This document shows positions 49,801 to 61,108 of a stretch of 64,000 bases of DNA, piece after piece. Within the stretch, counting starts at the first letter, position 1. Each line of letters begins with the position of its first letter. Under the pieces are notes generated by a model, which saw only the letters and a program-made list of their open reading frames with translations, searched no databases and was not told where the DNA came from. Both the position numbers and the translations under genes were made by a program. Source of the DNA: Axinella damicornis (Eukaryota > Porifera > Demospongiae > Axinellida > Axinellidae); the NCBI GenBank assembly GCA_963931865.1, contig OZ007515.1, positions 4,082,701-4,146,700 of the forward strand. The letters are read 5' to 3'.

Positions 49801-52469
49801 TGTTTGTTGGTACATGCAGACTCAGGTGTACATCAAGGTCTACAACCTGGCCAAGCAGGAGTTGTCCAAGAAGCTGCACTCGGGGGTGAAGTGGGTCTCG
49901 AGTATCGACATACACCCTCAAGGTACAACGGGTCTTCTTACTACCGTATGGCTGGAAAATTTGGCCGGAATTCAATTTGGCGGATTGGCTCTAAAAAGCT
50001 GTGGATTGTATTTGGCGGATTAAAATTTAGCGGATTTGGATATTTACAGAGCGAGAATGACATCATACTAACCGCATAGCTGTGCGGCCGTGAGCACTCA
50101 GTGGTTTACTTGCGAAAATCTTGTGTTGGTAGGCTGCGGAGTTTGCGGTGGAGAGTTGTGTTTGAGGTCACCACGTCTACAAAACCTGGGATGCGAGTGT
50201 AGGAGAGGAACTGCCGTGTAAGAAGGATAGTGGTAACGAAAAAGGACCCATACGCAGTAGCAGTGATGCGAAGTAGCACCATGTACCCAGGAAGATATCA
50301 GCTGCTTGCTCGCAATTTCTGGCAGATCAGAGACAGATGTACTATAATACTATGAGTGTGTGTGTGAGAGCGTCGCTACCAGACCCAGCCCACGCGTACC
50401 ATAGATTGACATCATGACAAAAGATTGGCCGAATTTAATTTGGCGGTGCGTTCATAATCTGTCAAACCGCCAAATTAAATTCCCCGCCAAAGTTTTGCAG
50501 CCATAAGGTATGCATAATCAGTATTAATGTGCATGGATGATTGTGTGTTTGGTACTATTAGTACATGTATGTGCATACTCAGGAGACAATTTGATAATCG
50601 GGAGCTATGACAAGAGGCTATGCTGGTTTGACATGGATCTCTCCAATAAACCGTACAGAGTTATCAGGTAACTGTATAATTCTCTAGCCTCGTTCCTAGG
50701 CCATTCCCACCTCCAGTCTTTGATCGCTTGCAGTATCCAAATATGGAAGGGGAAGGCCTGGGAGATCTGGTCGTGTTGAATAGACAGATGGTAGACACAC
50801 GGGGGGGGTACCTGACTGTAATAATTCGTGTTTTGCATTGACTAAGGCTTGTCCCAGTACTACATTGCAGTAGTGCCATATCTGGACAACTGTTGGGCGT
50901 TTTTTGTTGTCACTTTGCACAATTATCCTCTCTTCCATGCATGGCTGTGTTAAAATAAACACTTTATTGTTGCTGTTTACCTAGTCTTGCCACTTGTGTA
51001 TACCAGCACACACAAGGGTCTACTTAATCCTACAATATTTGTGTGTGAGAAACCTATGCGCATTTGCCAATTTTAGGTACTTATTGGCGTACTGGGCGTT
51101 TTGCAATCTTAGCTCCTCCCTCAGTTATTGGAGTCGCTTTGTGCTCTTGTAGTAGCCACTGTGCCAACTGCGACTTCCCAGCGAGAAGGACGCTGCAATC
51201 TGAAGAACTGTGGACCACCTTCGCTCTTGTTATGATACACAGGGCCGCAGACCATTACTGCTGTGTGGAGTGCTCGTGAATGCTCATCGCATGGTTCGAA
51301 ATCGTTCGAAGCACTCGCAAAGTCTGCAGAAAGTAAAGTACACACAAATATTGTAGCATTAATTTAATTAACTCTTTAGGCCCAAATTTCTTTCTCTAGG
51401 TCATTTTCAGTCTATAGAACACTTAAACATACCCTAATTCTGTTCCTTGGCGTTGCTGGGCTCGAAACTGCTCACACAGGTAATTTCAGCTACACTAAGC
51501 ATATACATGACTTAACCACACCCACCAACTAACGTACTTGCAATCAAGCCTCCCGAGAAGTGGCCAACCTGCCGTAGCTAAAAAACGGACCATGAACACT
51601 GGAAATGGAGGGCCTACAAGGCAAGACAGCTACTTTCTAAGTCCATTTATGCCAAAAACGGCGGAAATGGCCCTCCCAGTGCCGACCAAGACCTTTCTAC
51701 CGCGGAGCCCAGACACGGCCGTGCTGTTTGCACCCTCTGGGTGCACCCACCCACCTCCCCCTGTCCCGCCCTTTCTGCTGTCGCAGAACCTATCTCCCAA
51801 GGACATTGCCGGAAGTCACATGATGAAGCTGAAAGTATTATGATGACATTTGGCGCTATGGGCCCTAAAGGGCTAAGGTATACATGCTGAGTTCTATTGT
51901 CTTATAGAGTTTCTGTATATAGGTATTCTGTATACGGGCTGTCTATTATCTCGACCCAGTTATCTGAATTATGGATAAACTGTTGTATTGTAATTACTTT
52001 GTGCAGGCACCACAAGCAGGCGATCAGGCAGGTGTGCTACCATTCCTGCTATCCCCTCTTTGCCTCTTGTGGCGACGACGCAGCTGTCATAATCTGTCAT
52101 GGGATGGTGTACAAGTGAGTTGGCGTAACAGGATTACATGCTAGCGAGATGACGTGTAATTCGCTATGTCAAATCCTTGAAAACTTTGTGTAACCTGTTT
52201 CGGAAGAGAGCAAGAAAAATTATGTATTTTTCTCTCGCCTAGTGACCTGATGCAAAACCCGCTTATTGTTCCCGTGAAGGTCTTGAGAGGTCACACTATT
52301 GTCAACAACCTTGGTAAGAAGACTCCTACCAGGTCTTGCATAGCTGCTTGCATTAACCCCGACTGCATTCATCTTCTGGTCACTAGGTGTACTGGACTGT
52401 CAGTTCCACCCCACACAACCCTGGCTGTTCACCGCTGGTGCTGACTCAACTGTCAGGCTTTACACATAG
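40840..52469 (+). CDS. Ribosome biogenesis protein BOP1
   Basis: Twenty-two exons with agreeing phases give 741 residues (human 746): 40840-40917, 41022-41117, 41857-42063, 42195-42305, 42618-42776, 43051-43251, 43413-43520, 43597-43655, 43876-43978, 44098-44178, 44897-44966, 46610-46742, 47334-47428, 47498-47586, 47760-47820, 47895-47944, 48229-48303, 49820-49922, 50583-50667, 52007-52114, 52243-52313, 52387-52469. The acidic N-terminus is followed by the BOP1NT domain ([65 protein letters not shown]), then WD repeats ending in [13 protein letters not shown]1 is the scaffold of the nucleolar PeBoW complex (PES1-BOP1-WDR12), needed for 27S/32S pre-rRNA processing and 60S assembly. Introns carry several transposons; exons 6 and 18 have duplicated acceptors. 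An in-frame upstream ATG is possible. Confidence 0.97.
44391..44492. mobile_element. Perfect foldback element carrying a tRNA 3' remnant
   Basis: Arms of about 43 bp (ttgcagttgtttggtttaca, caggcttaggaaagaaagg, aggt) are perfectly inverted. The centre reads gactccagattttt, which is identical to the 3' end plus T-run of the tRNA-like unit inside the related element at 63.2 kb. It lies in BOP1 intron 10. Confidence 0.85.
46218..46534. mobile_element. TAGTCT-tip element (317 bp) with perfect 9-bp TSD in BOP1 intron 11
   Basis: Starts tagtctcgtgcccaga and ends tctgggcacgagacta. Both sides carry CCTGCTGTA (46209-46217 and 46535-46543). The right flank is 75 bp from the exon 12 acceptor. Confidence 0.85.
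46800..46837. repeat. Poly-G tract (38 G) just after BOP1 exon 12
   Basis: Thirty-eight consecutive G on the transcribed (sense) strand, 57 bp downstream of the exon 12 donor. It could form a G-quadruplex in the pre-mRNA. Confidence 0.95.
48650..48905. mobile_element. Truncated copy of the TAATGCAC repeat family
   Basis: Shares gcactaaagcccgtaatgca, ggtatctaaactacttagtg and the tgattcgttgagggtcacgt block with 54680-54920. The large left hairpin arm is missing. Lies in BOP1 intron 17. Confidence 0.75.
49137..49483. mobile_element. Foldback MITE with perfect 9-bp TSD in BOP1 intron 17
   Basis: Begins tagcctcgttcccaccgcca and ends ggtctgggaatgaggcta. The arms also share the cttccagtatgaaat block, agatctcc and the gtagacacatggtagacac region in inverted orientation. 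CAACCGACA flanks both ends (49128-49136 and 49484-49492). Confidence 0.88.
49549..49825 (+). repeat. Tandem repeat of the BOP1 exon 18 splice acceptor
   Basis: Four units of 66-71 bp. Each contains gttgtgtttgttgg, tacatgcag and the first exon bases ACTCAG, placing candidate acceptors before 49617, 49683, 49754 and the real 49820. Use of an upstream acceptor would read into an in-frame TAA within the next unit. Confidence 0.85.
49944..50508. mobile_element. TA-flanked MITE with CCGTATGGCTG termini in BOP1 intron 18
   Basis: The left end CCGTATGGCTGGAAAATTTGG and the inverted right end CCTTATGGCTGCAAAACTTTGG are close matches, and TA lies on both sides. The interior contains repeated ttggcgga and gccaaatt words. 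It begins 22 bp after the exon 18 donor. It is similar in design, but not in sequence, to the 12.6 kb element. Confidence 0.8.
51368..51876 (+). mobile_element. TTAA-MITE copy B in BOP1 intron 19
   Basis: Starts TTAACTCTTTAGGCCC and ends GGGCCCTAAAGGGCTAA, an imperfect terminal inverted repeat. The left flank is TTAA and the right end CTAA. It is collinear with the 15.1 kb copy. A 101-codon frame across it lacks any domain. Confidence 0.8.
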
Positions 52470-52613
52470 TGTCATAATTTTACCATGGAAAGAATAATAG
52501 CATACAGTAGTATGAAACATGACGCAATCTCTGAATACAACAATCTCTCTGAATACAATAATTATTGCTGTTTAGGTTGCTAACTGAAATACTTCTGGGG
52601 GTGTTGCGGAGGT

Positions 52614-53823
52614 TCACGTTCTTGAGCAGGCACCAGAGCAATGTGTATGACTCTCTCTTTGACTGAGTAAAAAATCAACATCATCATCTACGCCAACATA
52701 GAATGATTGTCCGTGTCTTTGGTCACTGCCTTCTGAGTTTGTCCTATAGTGCACGTACTTTGCAATTGTCTCAAACGCAGCTTCAATCTCACACCGCTCC
52801 GGATCCTTGGCGGAAAGTTTGAAGTGGTGCTTGATGCCATGCGCATCTGCAAAGACATCAGGGTAACAGGGACCCATGCTCTTGTGCTCCGTATCAATGA
52901 GGTCATACTTGTTACCAACCAATACATGAACTGCATTTGGGGCAAATTTCTTCGCATCTTCCATCCATGTGGCTAAGTTATGAATTGATTTGTATTCTGT
53001 GGTGTCGTACACGAGCACTATTGCATGTGTGTAAGTGTAGTAGTTGTTGGTGATTGTTCTGTAGCGTTCGACTCCGGCAGTGTCCCAGATATCCAGCTGC
53101 ATAGACACAGGCAAGGGGGGGGAGGGGGGAACCCATGTAATTGGTACCATTTTCAGTTCCTGTGATGGAAATCACTTATCACCAATGCAACAATTGGGGG
53201 CTTCAATGACAACAGGGATGGAGAACACGCGTGGACTTGCCTATTCAGTGGCTACAGTTATATACTGGACGGTTTCATGTCACTGCATTGTTGTGGACTA
53301 GCTAGGGAACGCTCAAGACGGAGTGTGCAGCATGTAACTATATCGGCTTATAGGCTCTACATGTGTTGTACCTAGGCCTGCTAGCCGGCTATATAGCCAG
53401 AGTTTGGGTGCATGTATTTTTAAACTGCTCCATGTCCTGCATGTAGCTAAGTACACTAACTCGGGCTCGCCCCTGTATTCCAGGATGTGAAGTAGGCCTA
53501 TGGCAGGCAAATTGAGACTGAAACTTTTAATTATGGTCTCGCGGTCTAGTCTCGCGTGGCTAGCATGCTTGCTATTGATGCGGCTCGAGCGAGATATATA
53601 ATTTTATTGCAAATTATATCTCACCTACCAACAGTTTTTCTCCGTTGCTTAACGTGTAGGACTTGGTGCACGTATCCGTACAGATCCCATCCGTGCTGCG
53701 CTCGTGGAACGGCTCACCCCTGAGCCGTTTGAACAGAGATGTTTTCCCAACACCGTAGTCACCCAGCAGGATCACCTTGTATCTCCTCCGCTTTGGATAC
53801 CTTGTTTGCAGCCAGGTAGCCAT
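52614..53823 (-). CDS. Rab-like small GTPase A
   Basis: Two exons, 53823-53629 and 53096-52614 (phase 0), giving 225 residues. G1 is GDYGVGKTS, G3 is DTAGVERY, G4 is GNKYD and G5 is LSAK. The residue equivalent to the catalytic Gln (Ras Q61, Rab Q67) is Val, which in well-studied GTPases slows hydrolysis. The sequence after G3 (YRTITNNYYTYTHAIVLVYD) is Rab-like. The C-terminus ends CSGACSRT: no di-cysteine, but a Cys at -4 that could act as an atypical CaaX box. Gene orientation is tail-to-tail with BOP1 (145 bp between stop codons). The intron sits exactly before strand beta-3, as in GTPases B and C. Likely a vesicle-traffic or signalling regulator; specific role unknown. Confidence 0.9.
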
Positions 53824-54190
53824 GATGTGTCAATGTTAATTTTATGTGTAATTGCAACTTTCTTGCAACTTTTGTGCGCGCATTTAAACCCGCCCTAGCC
53901 CCTCCCAGATCTCCTACTTCCTGCCGGACCAATAACTGTGCAATTATTTGACCCGGGGTCAAAATTTGTTATAGGGGGCAAAATTGCACTCCAAGATTAA
54001 TTTTTGGTCCCCAATGCAGTTCCAAGTGCGGACAATAAACGTTGAAGCACTAATCTCTGAGTGGATGGAGTTATCCTCTTTCCCATGCAGGCCGTCTACA
54101 CCTCTAGATTTTGATCGCTTGCAATTGCAGTAGGGTTTGCAAGCGATCAAAAACTAGTGTAGAAGGCTGGGAACGAGGCTAATCTAAGCC

Positions 54191-54230
54191 TAGCCTCGTT
54201 CCCAGGCCGCGTGGGTGGAGAACGAGGCTA
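54191..54230. mobile_element. 40-bp mini foldback of the TAGCCT family
   Basis: tagcctcgttcccaggcc, a short spacer, then gagaacgaggcta, flanked by ATCTAAGCC on both sides. Because the upstream neighbour (54090-54181, itself a TAGCCT element) also ends gaacgaggcta before ATCTAAGCC, a small tandem duplication could produce the same pattern. Confidence 0.6.
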
Positions 54231-54600
54231 ATCTAAGCCCTAAGATAGATGTAATCAATCATAGTGAGGGATGCAGCAGATGCACTGCAACATATAATAA
54301 TATAATACATATAAGGTAGCTGCCCCAGCAGATAGACATGTAACCATTTCAATTAACCAACAAGCTATCAACAGGATGTGATTGTACTACATGTACAGTA
54401 CAGATTTAACATGATCATACATTGTACTAATTATCCATGCATGGTAGGCAAAGTTTCAGCGTTGAAGTTAACGTTAGTGAGCTAATTAGTTAACGTTGTT
54501 AGTTAAGTTGACGTTAGTGAGCCAATTATTATGAGACACTGTGGGTATTATGAGACACCCCAGTTTTGCTATAATATTATGTTTAAGTAATATTTATATA

Positions 54601-54940
54601 CCACTTTGCCGTGCATTACGGGTTTTAGTGCACGAGGGCAATCTAGTTAACGGTCGAGGGCGAGATAATGCACGAGCCGAAGGCGAGTGCATTATCCGCC
54701 CGAGACCGTTAACTAGATTGCCCGAGTGCACTAAAGCCCGTAATGCACGGCAAAGTGGTATCTAAACTACTTAGTGCAACTCACCGACCCGAGACAGCCT
54801 TTGATCTTTGAAAAGTGTGCATTATCTAGATAATGCACACTAAAGTGTGCAATAAGCGATTTAATGCTCCGTCATGTGATCGATTCTGAGGCGTCTGATT
54901 CGTTGAGGGTCACGTGAGTAGCACTAATACCTAATCATCA
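54601..54940. mobile_element. Hairpin repeat of the TAATGCAC family
   Basis: 54601-54756 is a near-perfect hairpin with arms of about 70 bp: ccactttgccgtgcattacg returns inverted as cgtaatgcacggcaaagtgg. The 180 bp to its right, including the palindrome gtgcattatctagataatgc, is shared with 48720-48900. Confidence 0.8.
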
Positions 54941-55559
54941 TTTGGCTAGGTAAGCCACACCCTACCAGCATAGAAGATTATACTAGCTTGCAGTTGGTAT
55001 TCTGGCAGTGCATTTTTTTATTAGAAACTACCCATAAATTTCATCAAAATTTACCACTATTCAAATGAGATTTGACAATGTTCAGGCAAAGTGATGATGT
55101 CTATAAATTCTACGAAACCCATAATACCGTCTCATAATACCTACACATATAATTATACCTTATACTTTTGCATGGGTACGTATTTACCCTAATCTATTTC
55201 TGCATGTAAATGAGTCAACCTTTGTGCTACCGCTTTTGCATAATCATGTTCTCCAAAAACTGGCTGACCGAGTGTACGATTGGTATTATTCTCCAAGAAT
55301 GGCATGGTTCTGAGTGGCAATGCTTCAGTCATTGCTCTGCCAAATTTACCACAGTGATGGATATTGTGGCCGAAGCTACAAAATCCAAAACTAGCCAAAA
55401 CTTTACTTCATGCAGTTTACTATACAGTACGAACCTAAGAACCTTTAGAAATATGTTTGACTATAATTATACTTCAGCAATCCCTTCTTGGTACATTGTA
55501 TATTACATCATCTGATACGGTACCTTCAAAGAGAGTCCTATTTGTCTCCAATTCACCAT

Positions 55560-55945
55560 GCACCAGCATATAGCCAGCTGCTCCACCAACCCAGGTTGCC
55601 CCACCTACCCAGGCTGATCCACCCAATGCACCCATCCACCATGCCATGGCTGCCCCATCTACACATGCTACCCCACCCCACCCAGGCTGCTCCACCCACC
55701 CACCCACCCAGGCTGCTCCACCCACCCACCCACCCAGGCTGCTCCACCCACCCACCCAGGCTGCTCCACCCACCCACCCAGGCTGCTCCACCCACCAACC
55801 CAGGCTGCTCCACCCACCAACACAGACTACCCCACCCACCCACATATACCTGAACTTCAGGTTAGGCCGTTAGGGTGGTGAGGGCTCACCTCACCTTCAT
55901 CTCACCTGAGCTAAAACTTAGCCTGAATGGCTTGGGTATACTAAT
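55560..55945. repeat. Minisatellite (~20-24 bp, CCACCCAGGCTGCTC) plus composite-repeat tail
   Basis: About ten units of ccacccacccaggctgctc, followed by gtgagggctcacctcacctt and a tail also present at 32975-33040. Confidence 0.85.
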
Positions 55946-56024
55946 TTAGTCAAGGTGCAGCCGGATACCGACAACACTGCCTGAGGTACAGAGCCTGGGT
56001 ACGATCGGCTATGCCTGAGGGTGT

Positions 56025-56552
56025 TTAACCCATTAACCGATAAATTATTTTTCTCCGGAGGTCTCTAGTAGCGTATGGATGCATTAAACCTACCATATCT
56101 CCAGTTCTCCCAGCTTATCAGCCCCCAAACTCCACACACCTGACCTTGCAGCAATCCTCTACACTTTCGTGACTTTAACCACACCCACCCATCAAGGGAC
56201 ATCCAATAGTCACGGCTCTCGGCCGACCATCGCTCGACTAGACTGAGAAAAATGCTTCACTGCTAGAAAAGGAGGGCCTACAAGGCGAGAGGACTGTTTT
56301 CTCAGCCCATTTGTGCAAAGGAGGACAGAAGTGGCCCGCTGCGCTCCAACCAAGGGCTCTTCAAGGCTAAGCCCAAACACGGCCATACTGTCTGCACCCT
56401 TCGGGTGCACCCACCCACCTCCCCTTGCCCCGCCCTCTCTGCTGGCGCAGAGCCTATCTCCCAAGCTGCAAGGACATTGCCGGAAGTCTGACATCACTGA
56501 TGAAATCTCATGCCGTCTAGTCTGTAGACGGCTTCATCGGTTAAAGTGTTAA
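56025..56552 (+). mobile_element. TTAA-MITE copy C with clean termini
   Basis: Starts TTAACCCATTAACCGATAA and ends with the reverse complement of TTAACACTTTAACCGATGA; TTAA is present at both ends. The internal block (aggagggcctacaaggcgag, gcacccttcgggtgcaccc, ctcccaagctgcaaggacat) aligns with copies A and B. TTAA target sites and TTAAC termini suggest a piggyBac-type transposase; this is inference because no transposase is encoded. Confidence 0.82.
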
Positions 56553-56613
56553 GATCAAATGGGAGGGCTCTATCCTCATACTCCATAGCAGTGATAAACA
56601 CCCTGTAGAAGCC

Positions 56614-56720
56614 TAGCCTCGTTCCCAGGCCTTCTCACCCCAGCGTTTGTCGCTTGCAGTACTAACACGGGGGACTGCAAGTGACAAACGCTGGGGTGAG
56701 AAGGCCTGGGAACGAGGCTA
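56614..56720. mobile_element. Foldback MITE with 9-bp TSD
   Basis: tagcctcgttcccaggcctt through ttgtcgcttgcagtactaac, with the full reverse complement ending gggaacgaggcta. Flanks GTAGAAGCC and GTGGAAGCC (one mismatch). Confidence 0.85.
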
Positions 56721-57093
56721 GTGGAAGCCTGAGCTTCTGCCTCATTAATATTGGTCTAAGTAAACCAACTGAAGGTGGCAGAGTGGATCTGGTTCCCAGA
56801 CCGTGACATGCAGTACAGAACCAGACATCTGACACAACACTGTACATCTGACACAACACTCCACACATTCTACATGTACATCGGGTCATATTTATCCCAC
56901 ACAATGACAAACAAAAATATTATTCTGCTTGTACACAGTTCTTTGAGTAGTACAGTCTGCACATCATAACACCATTAACCAGTAGTAGTCATCAAAACAC
57001 AAGGAAAAAAAAAGAAATCTGCTACATGTACATGTACTGCAAACATAGAGATAGTGATAGTGCGGAGGGTTTTGTATGGCTGTGCATATTTTC

Positions 57094-59293
57094 TCAACAT
57101 TTACACCCACTTTGCTGCTGCTGGGGTTGGTCTCCTAATTCTTCTCCTCCAATGACATCATCCGTTCCAAATGTTGGTTTCTTTTCCCCCGCAGCCCCTG
57201 CCCCACGTGAAGAGGGAGGTGACTTGTGTAGTGCCCTTGCAAGCTGCTCAAATGCCTCCGCAATACCAGAATTTGTTTTGCAGGAGATTAGAAACTGGAG
57301 TTCAAATTCGTGTGCGGTAGCGAAAGATTTTGCTGTTGTTGGGTCAATTTCAGGCTCAAGGTCTACTTTATTTCCAACAAGCATCCGAATTGCATTAGGT
57401 GCAAAGTTCTGAGTGTCTTTTATCCACTGAGCAAGGTAGTGCAACGACGCGGCTTCTGATACGCTGTACACAAAGACTGCAGCATGTGCGTTACGGTAGT
57501 AGTTTCTTGTTAGCGTTCTAAATCTCTCCACACCAGCAGTGTCCCAGATACTCAACTATGTGCGTGTGCATATGCATGAGGTGTGTACATATGCAGGAGG
57601 TGTGCGTGTGCATATGCATGAGGTGTGTGCATATGCACAAGTGTGTGTGCATATGCAGGAGGTGTGCGTGTATATGCATGAGGTGTGTGCATATGCACAA
57701 GTGTGTGTGCATATGCAGGAGGTGTGCGTGTATATGCATGAGGTGTGTGCATATGCACGAGTGTGTGTGCATATGCATGAGTTGTTTCGGCCACAGACCC
57801 AAACCAACCCCAGCGCGGATTGCTTCTAGTATCACACGCGTGATACTGGAAGCGATCTGCGCTGGGGTTGGTTTGGGTCTGGGACCGAGACTAATGCAGT
57901 CATGTGTGTGCACACGCATAATGTGTGTGTAAATGCAGTCATGTGTGTGCAACGAGGGCGTAAGAGTGCATGTCATCTGTCTGGAGTTGTCTCATAGTGA
58001 AAGCTGATTGTGTCCACTGTTCAAACAAACCCTACATTCATCTTCACAGCACAAAGATCACAAAGGTATAGGAAGACTTAACTACAATAGTAACACACCA
58101 TAGTATAGCAATGGGACACAATGCAGGCCTCTTCCCAGGCTCCTCCCCAGCTGTTTGTCACATACTGTACACTATGTGACAAAAAGCTGGGAAGGAGTTT
58201 GGGAGCAAGGATAGGCTTGAGGGTGAGGGTGTTTACATAACATTAAAGGGGAATTTCTAAAGTTCACAGGTGTGACTTGGTACAGATCAGGCATACAAAT
58301 GTAAGAGCAATGCTGAGACTAGTTTAGCAACTGGGAAAAGCATGACACTATGACCGTAACAGGTTAGCTGTTATGTATCTGTGACTGTAATTTCTGTACC
58401 GGTACAGGCCATTTCTATGATGTCAAACATAAACCCCAAGAAAAAACTTTCAAAAGGAAGCCGTGGAACTGATGCTAGCTACTATGTTCTCAGAACATCA
58501 ATACATCCAGCTACTATAGTGTGGGCCTAGTAGAGTGGCTGCATTGACGGCACGTGACTGAGTACATCCGCAAGCCAAAAGAACTTGGAGCTCAATCTAA
58601 TCGACACATAAGTTCCAAGCTGCTTGCATTTCTAAGATCACTGTAGAAATTACTACTTTCTTGCCCTGCAGTCCTAAGGAATAGGCCTGTAACGGAGGGC
58701 ATTTCATTTTTTTATATGGCTGGTGACATCAAACGCAGCTGCTCTATAGGCTGGATTGTATCCCAGTAAGGTAAGGCGGGGCTATTCCGACGGCGGGGTA
58801 ATTCCGATAGTTGGCTGTCTTTGTTACCGGACAATTCTTCTGTGGTACTGCAGGGTAGGTTGAGTATCAGCCTACCCTGCGGTACCACAGAAGAATCTAA
58901 CTTTGTCTGGTAGCAAAGGCAGCCAACTATCGGAATTACCCCGCCGTCGGAATAGCCCCGCCTTACCTTACTTGACGATTAGGGGAAAGCTGGTGGCATC
59001 CCTGCACTTACACAACAGCATATTAAACTAAACCCAAACCTTAAGATTAACCAACCTAAACTGCAGATCTCCCACACTGGCTATTAAACACTACCAACCC
59101 ACTAGCTGTTACCTACCATAACGGTTTCCCCGTCCACCTTCACGACTTTGGTGCAGCTGTCTATTCCCGTTGTCGCCGTCTGGTACTCGTCAAACGTATT
59201 GTCTTTCAGCCTGCGGAACAGGGAGGTCTTCCCCACTCCTAGTTCCCCCAGCAGAACCACTTTGTACGTTGGACCTCTGCTCGGCGCAGCCAT
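57094..59293 (-). CDS. Rab-like small GTPase B
   Basis: Two exons, 59293-59117 and 57555-57094 (phase 0), giving 212 residues. Motifs: G1 GELGVGKTS, G3 DTAGVERF with Val in place of the catalytic Gln, G4 GNKVD, G5 ISCK (Cys for Ala). Following G3, RTLTRNYYRNAHAAVFVYS is Rab-like. The C-terminal tail is Gly/Pro-rich, then Gln-rich, and ends CKC, a standard Rab geranylgeranylation motif, so the protein should be membrane-anchored. The single intron (about 1.56 kb) lies at the same place as in GTPases A and C. Its acceptor is embedded in a CA-rich minisatellite (57560-57785). The gene is divergent from GTPase C, with 285 bp between start codons, so they may share a promoter. Confidence 0.92.
57560..57785. 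repeat. Minisatellite (catatgcatgaggtgtg units) at the GTPase B acceptor
   Basis: Units of about 20-62 bp built from gcatatgcaggaggtgtgcg and gcatatgcacaagtgtgtgt. The first copy overlaps the last bases of the intron before exon 2. Confidence 0.9.
57788..57893. mobile_element. Foldback MITE, TAGTCT-like tips, in GTPase B intron
   Basis: cagacccaaaccaacccc through gcttctagtatcacacg is inverted on the right, ending gggtctgggaccgagacta. Stem of about 45 bp. Confidence 0.75.
58766..58971. mobile_element. Foldback element with GTAAGGTAAGGCGGGG ends
   Basis: Arms of about 90 bp are nearly perfectly inverted (gtaaggtaaggcggggctat, tccgacggcggggtaattcc, gatagttggctg, attcttctgtggtac). Loop about 25 bp. 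A separate family from the TAGCCT elements. Lies in the GTPase B intron. Confidence 0.85.
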
Positions 59294-59578
59294 GTTTTAA
59301 TTCGCGAAGTGATTTGTCGCGTGATCAAAGGGGGAATTATTTTTGCTAATGAGTTCAAAGGTCACCGTGCCCCGCTAGCGCTACGCGCGTGTTGGAGAAA
59401 GCGGACACTAGCAGCTAACTTCCTGCTAGCGATTTCCGAACACATCATTCTGCAACAAAGCATGAAAAATATGTGTGTTGTGTGCAGTGTGTCTGTGTTC
59501 GCCACATTGAGTTCTTTTTAATTTTATGCGGCGACTTGCGCAGCCACGCCCAAAATTTTTCCGCCCGTACTAAACAAG

Positions 59579-61050
59579 ATGGCGCTTCACCCAGAGTACA
59601 AAATCATTCTCCTGGGCGATCCGCGGGTGGGAAAGACGACCTTTTTCCTCAGAATAAAGGAAGGGGATTTCGTGGACACGGAACTGCGACCCACAGCCAG
59701 TCTCGGAGTGGAACATCTGGAATTTCAACACAAAATCGGGGGCGTGGACGTGAAGGTTAGTCATCCATGCATGATACCACACTTATTGGTGCATAGTAAC
59801 GGCCCAAACCACTAAGGATCAGTGGTACTTGCAAATTTTTCGAACGACACCAAACTCGTCATCATTCGATTGAGTTGCAGTATAGTCTTGGAAACTGACC
59901 CTTTACGATCGCACGGGGAGGAAGGGTCTGGGCACGCGCTTACATTTGAGTTGTCCCCAGGACAGAATGTTGACCTGACAATCAGAAGCAGTGATTGCAA
60001 ATGACATCATGGAAATGATTTTTCTCCAGGCTTCAGTGTCGCCAGTGACTAGACACTGCAAATTCAATGTGCGATGCTGTGTTACCCACGAGTGTTTGAC
60101 AAAGGTTATGGGGAGCAACGTGCAGATCAACTGTGGTACCCGTGGTCTCGCAGTTGATCGCAAGTTACCCATGCATTCTGTCAGAATGTAGGGACGTGCC
60201 CAGACCCTTCCTCCTCCCACGTGTGAAGGGTCTGGTTCCGAGACTAGTAGTAGTAGTCTCACAGATCGGACCCTGTTCCACAGAGAGGGAAGGGGTGCGG
60301 TCTCATGCAAGTATTTGTCCTGCCATGACTCCAGATTGTGTCCCAATTGTATGGACTGACAAGTGCATGCTTTGCCAACCAAAACGTTTCCAGAAACCAG
60401 ATATCTGCTTGCACCAATACTAGCCATAACCTTGCAACCGTGCCCACTATTGGGATGAAGAAATGCGTGTTCCATGCTAGTCTCGTTCCCAGACCTTTCA
60501 TCCAGTGTGTATATTGCTTCCAGTATCCGCGCTGGGTCTGGAACTGAACCCCCTCCCACTTTGTAGAATTGTGTGTTGCTGCGAGACTAGAACAGTGGTT
60601 CATCAGTATATTGAACGATTGTTACAGATTAGCCAATATTTAGCTTTGTTATTTTACATGAGTACAGTCTGATTCATTACATGGCTTGTGTTCAGGAAAT
60701 CTGTCTTGCTGGAGTTATGCTGTTTTCATTAATGAGCAAAGATTTCCTAGTACTATGCTTTAGATCAGTGGACCGTAAGCACAGTGACACAACTTTCACA
60801 AGTGTAGTACAGCAGCGGACAAAGTTGAGATCTTGTCTGCTTCGTAAATCCTTGCAAAACAGTAGTCAACTTTCTTGTCAGCAGCAGACCAAGTTGAGGT
60901 TTGCGTGTTCTTCCTTATACAGAGTACAGTAATCAATAAGCAGTAACATTGGCCACTCAAGATGGCCACAGCTTTTCGAGGATGATGAGGATTACAGTAC
61001 AATGAGTGTTGACTATTCCCTTTAGAGGGCCTGAAACTAAAACTTCTTGC

Positions 61051-61108
<58 letters not shown>

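Noticed and set aside
57560..57785. CRISPR-like array of regular repeats
   Set aside because: Units are short CA-rich minisatellite repeats without unique spacers, in a eukaryotic intron.
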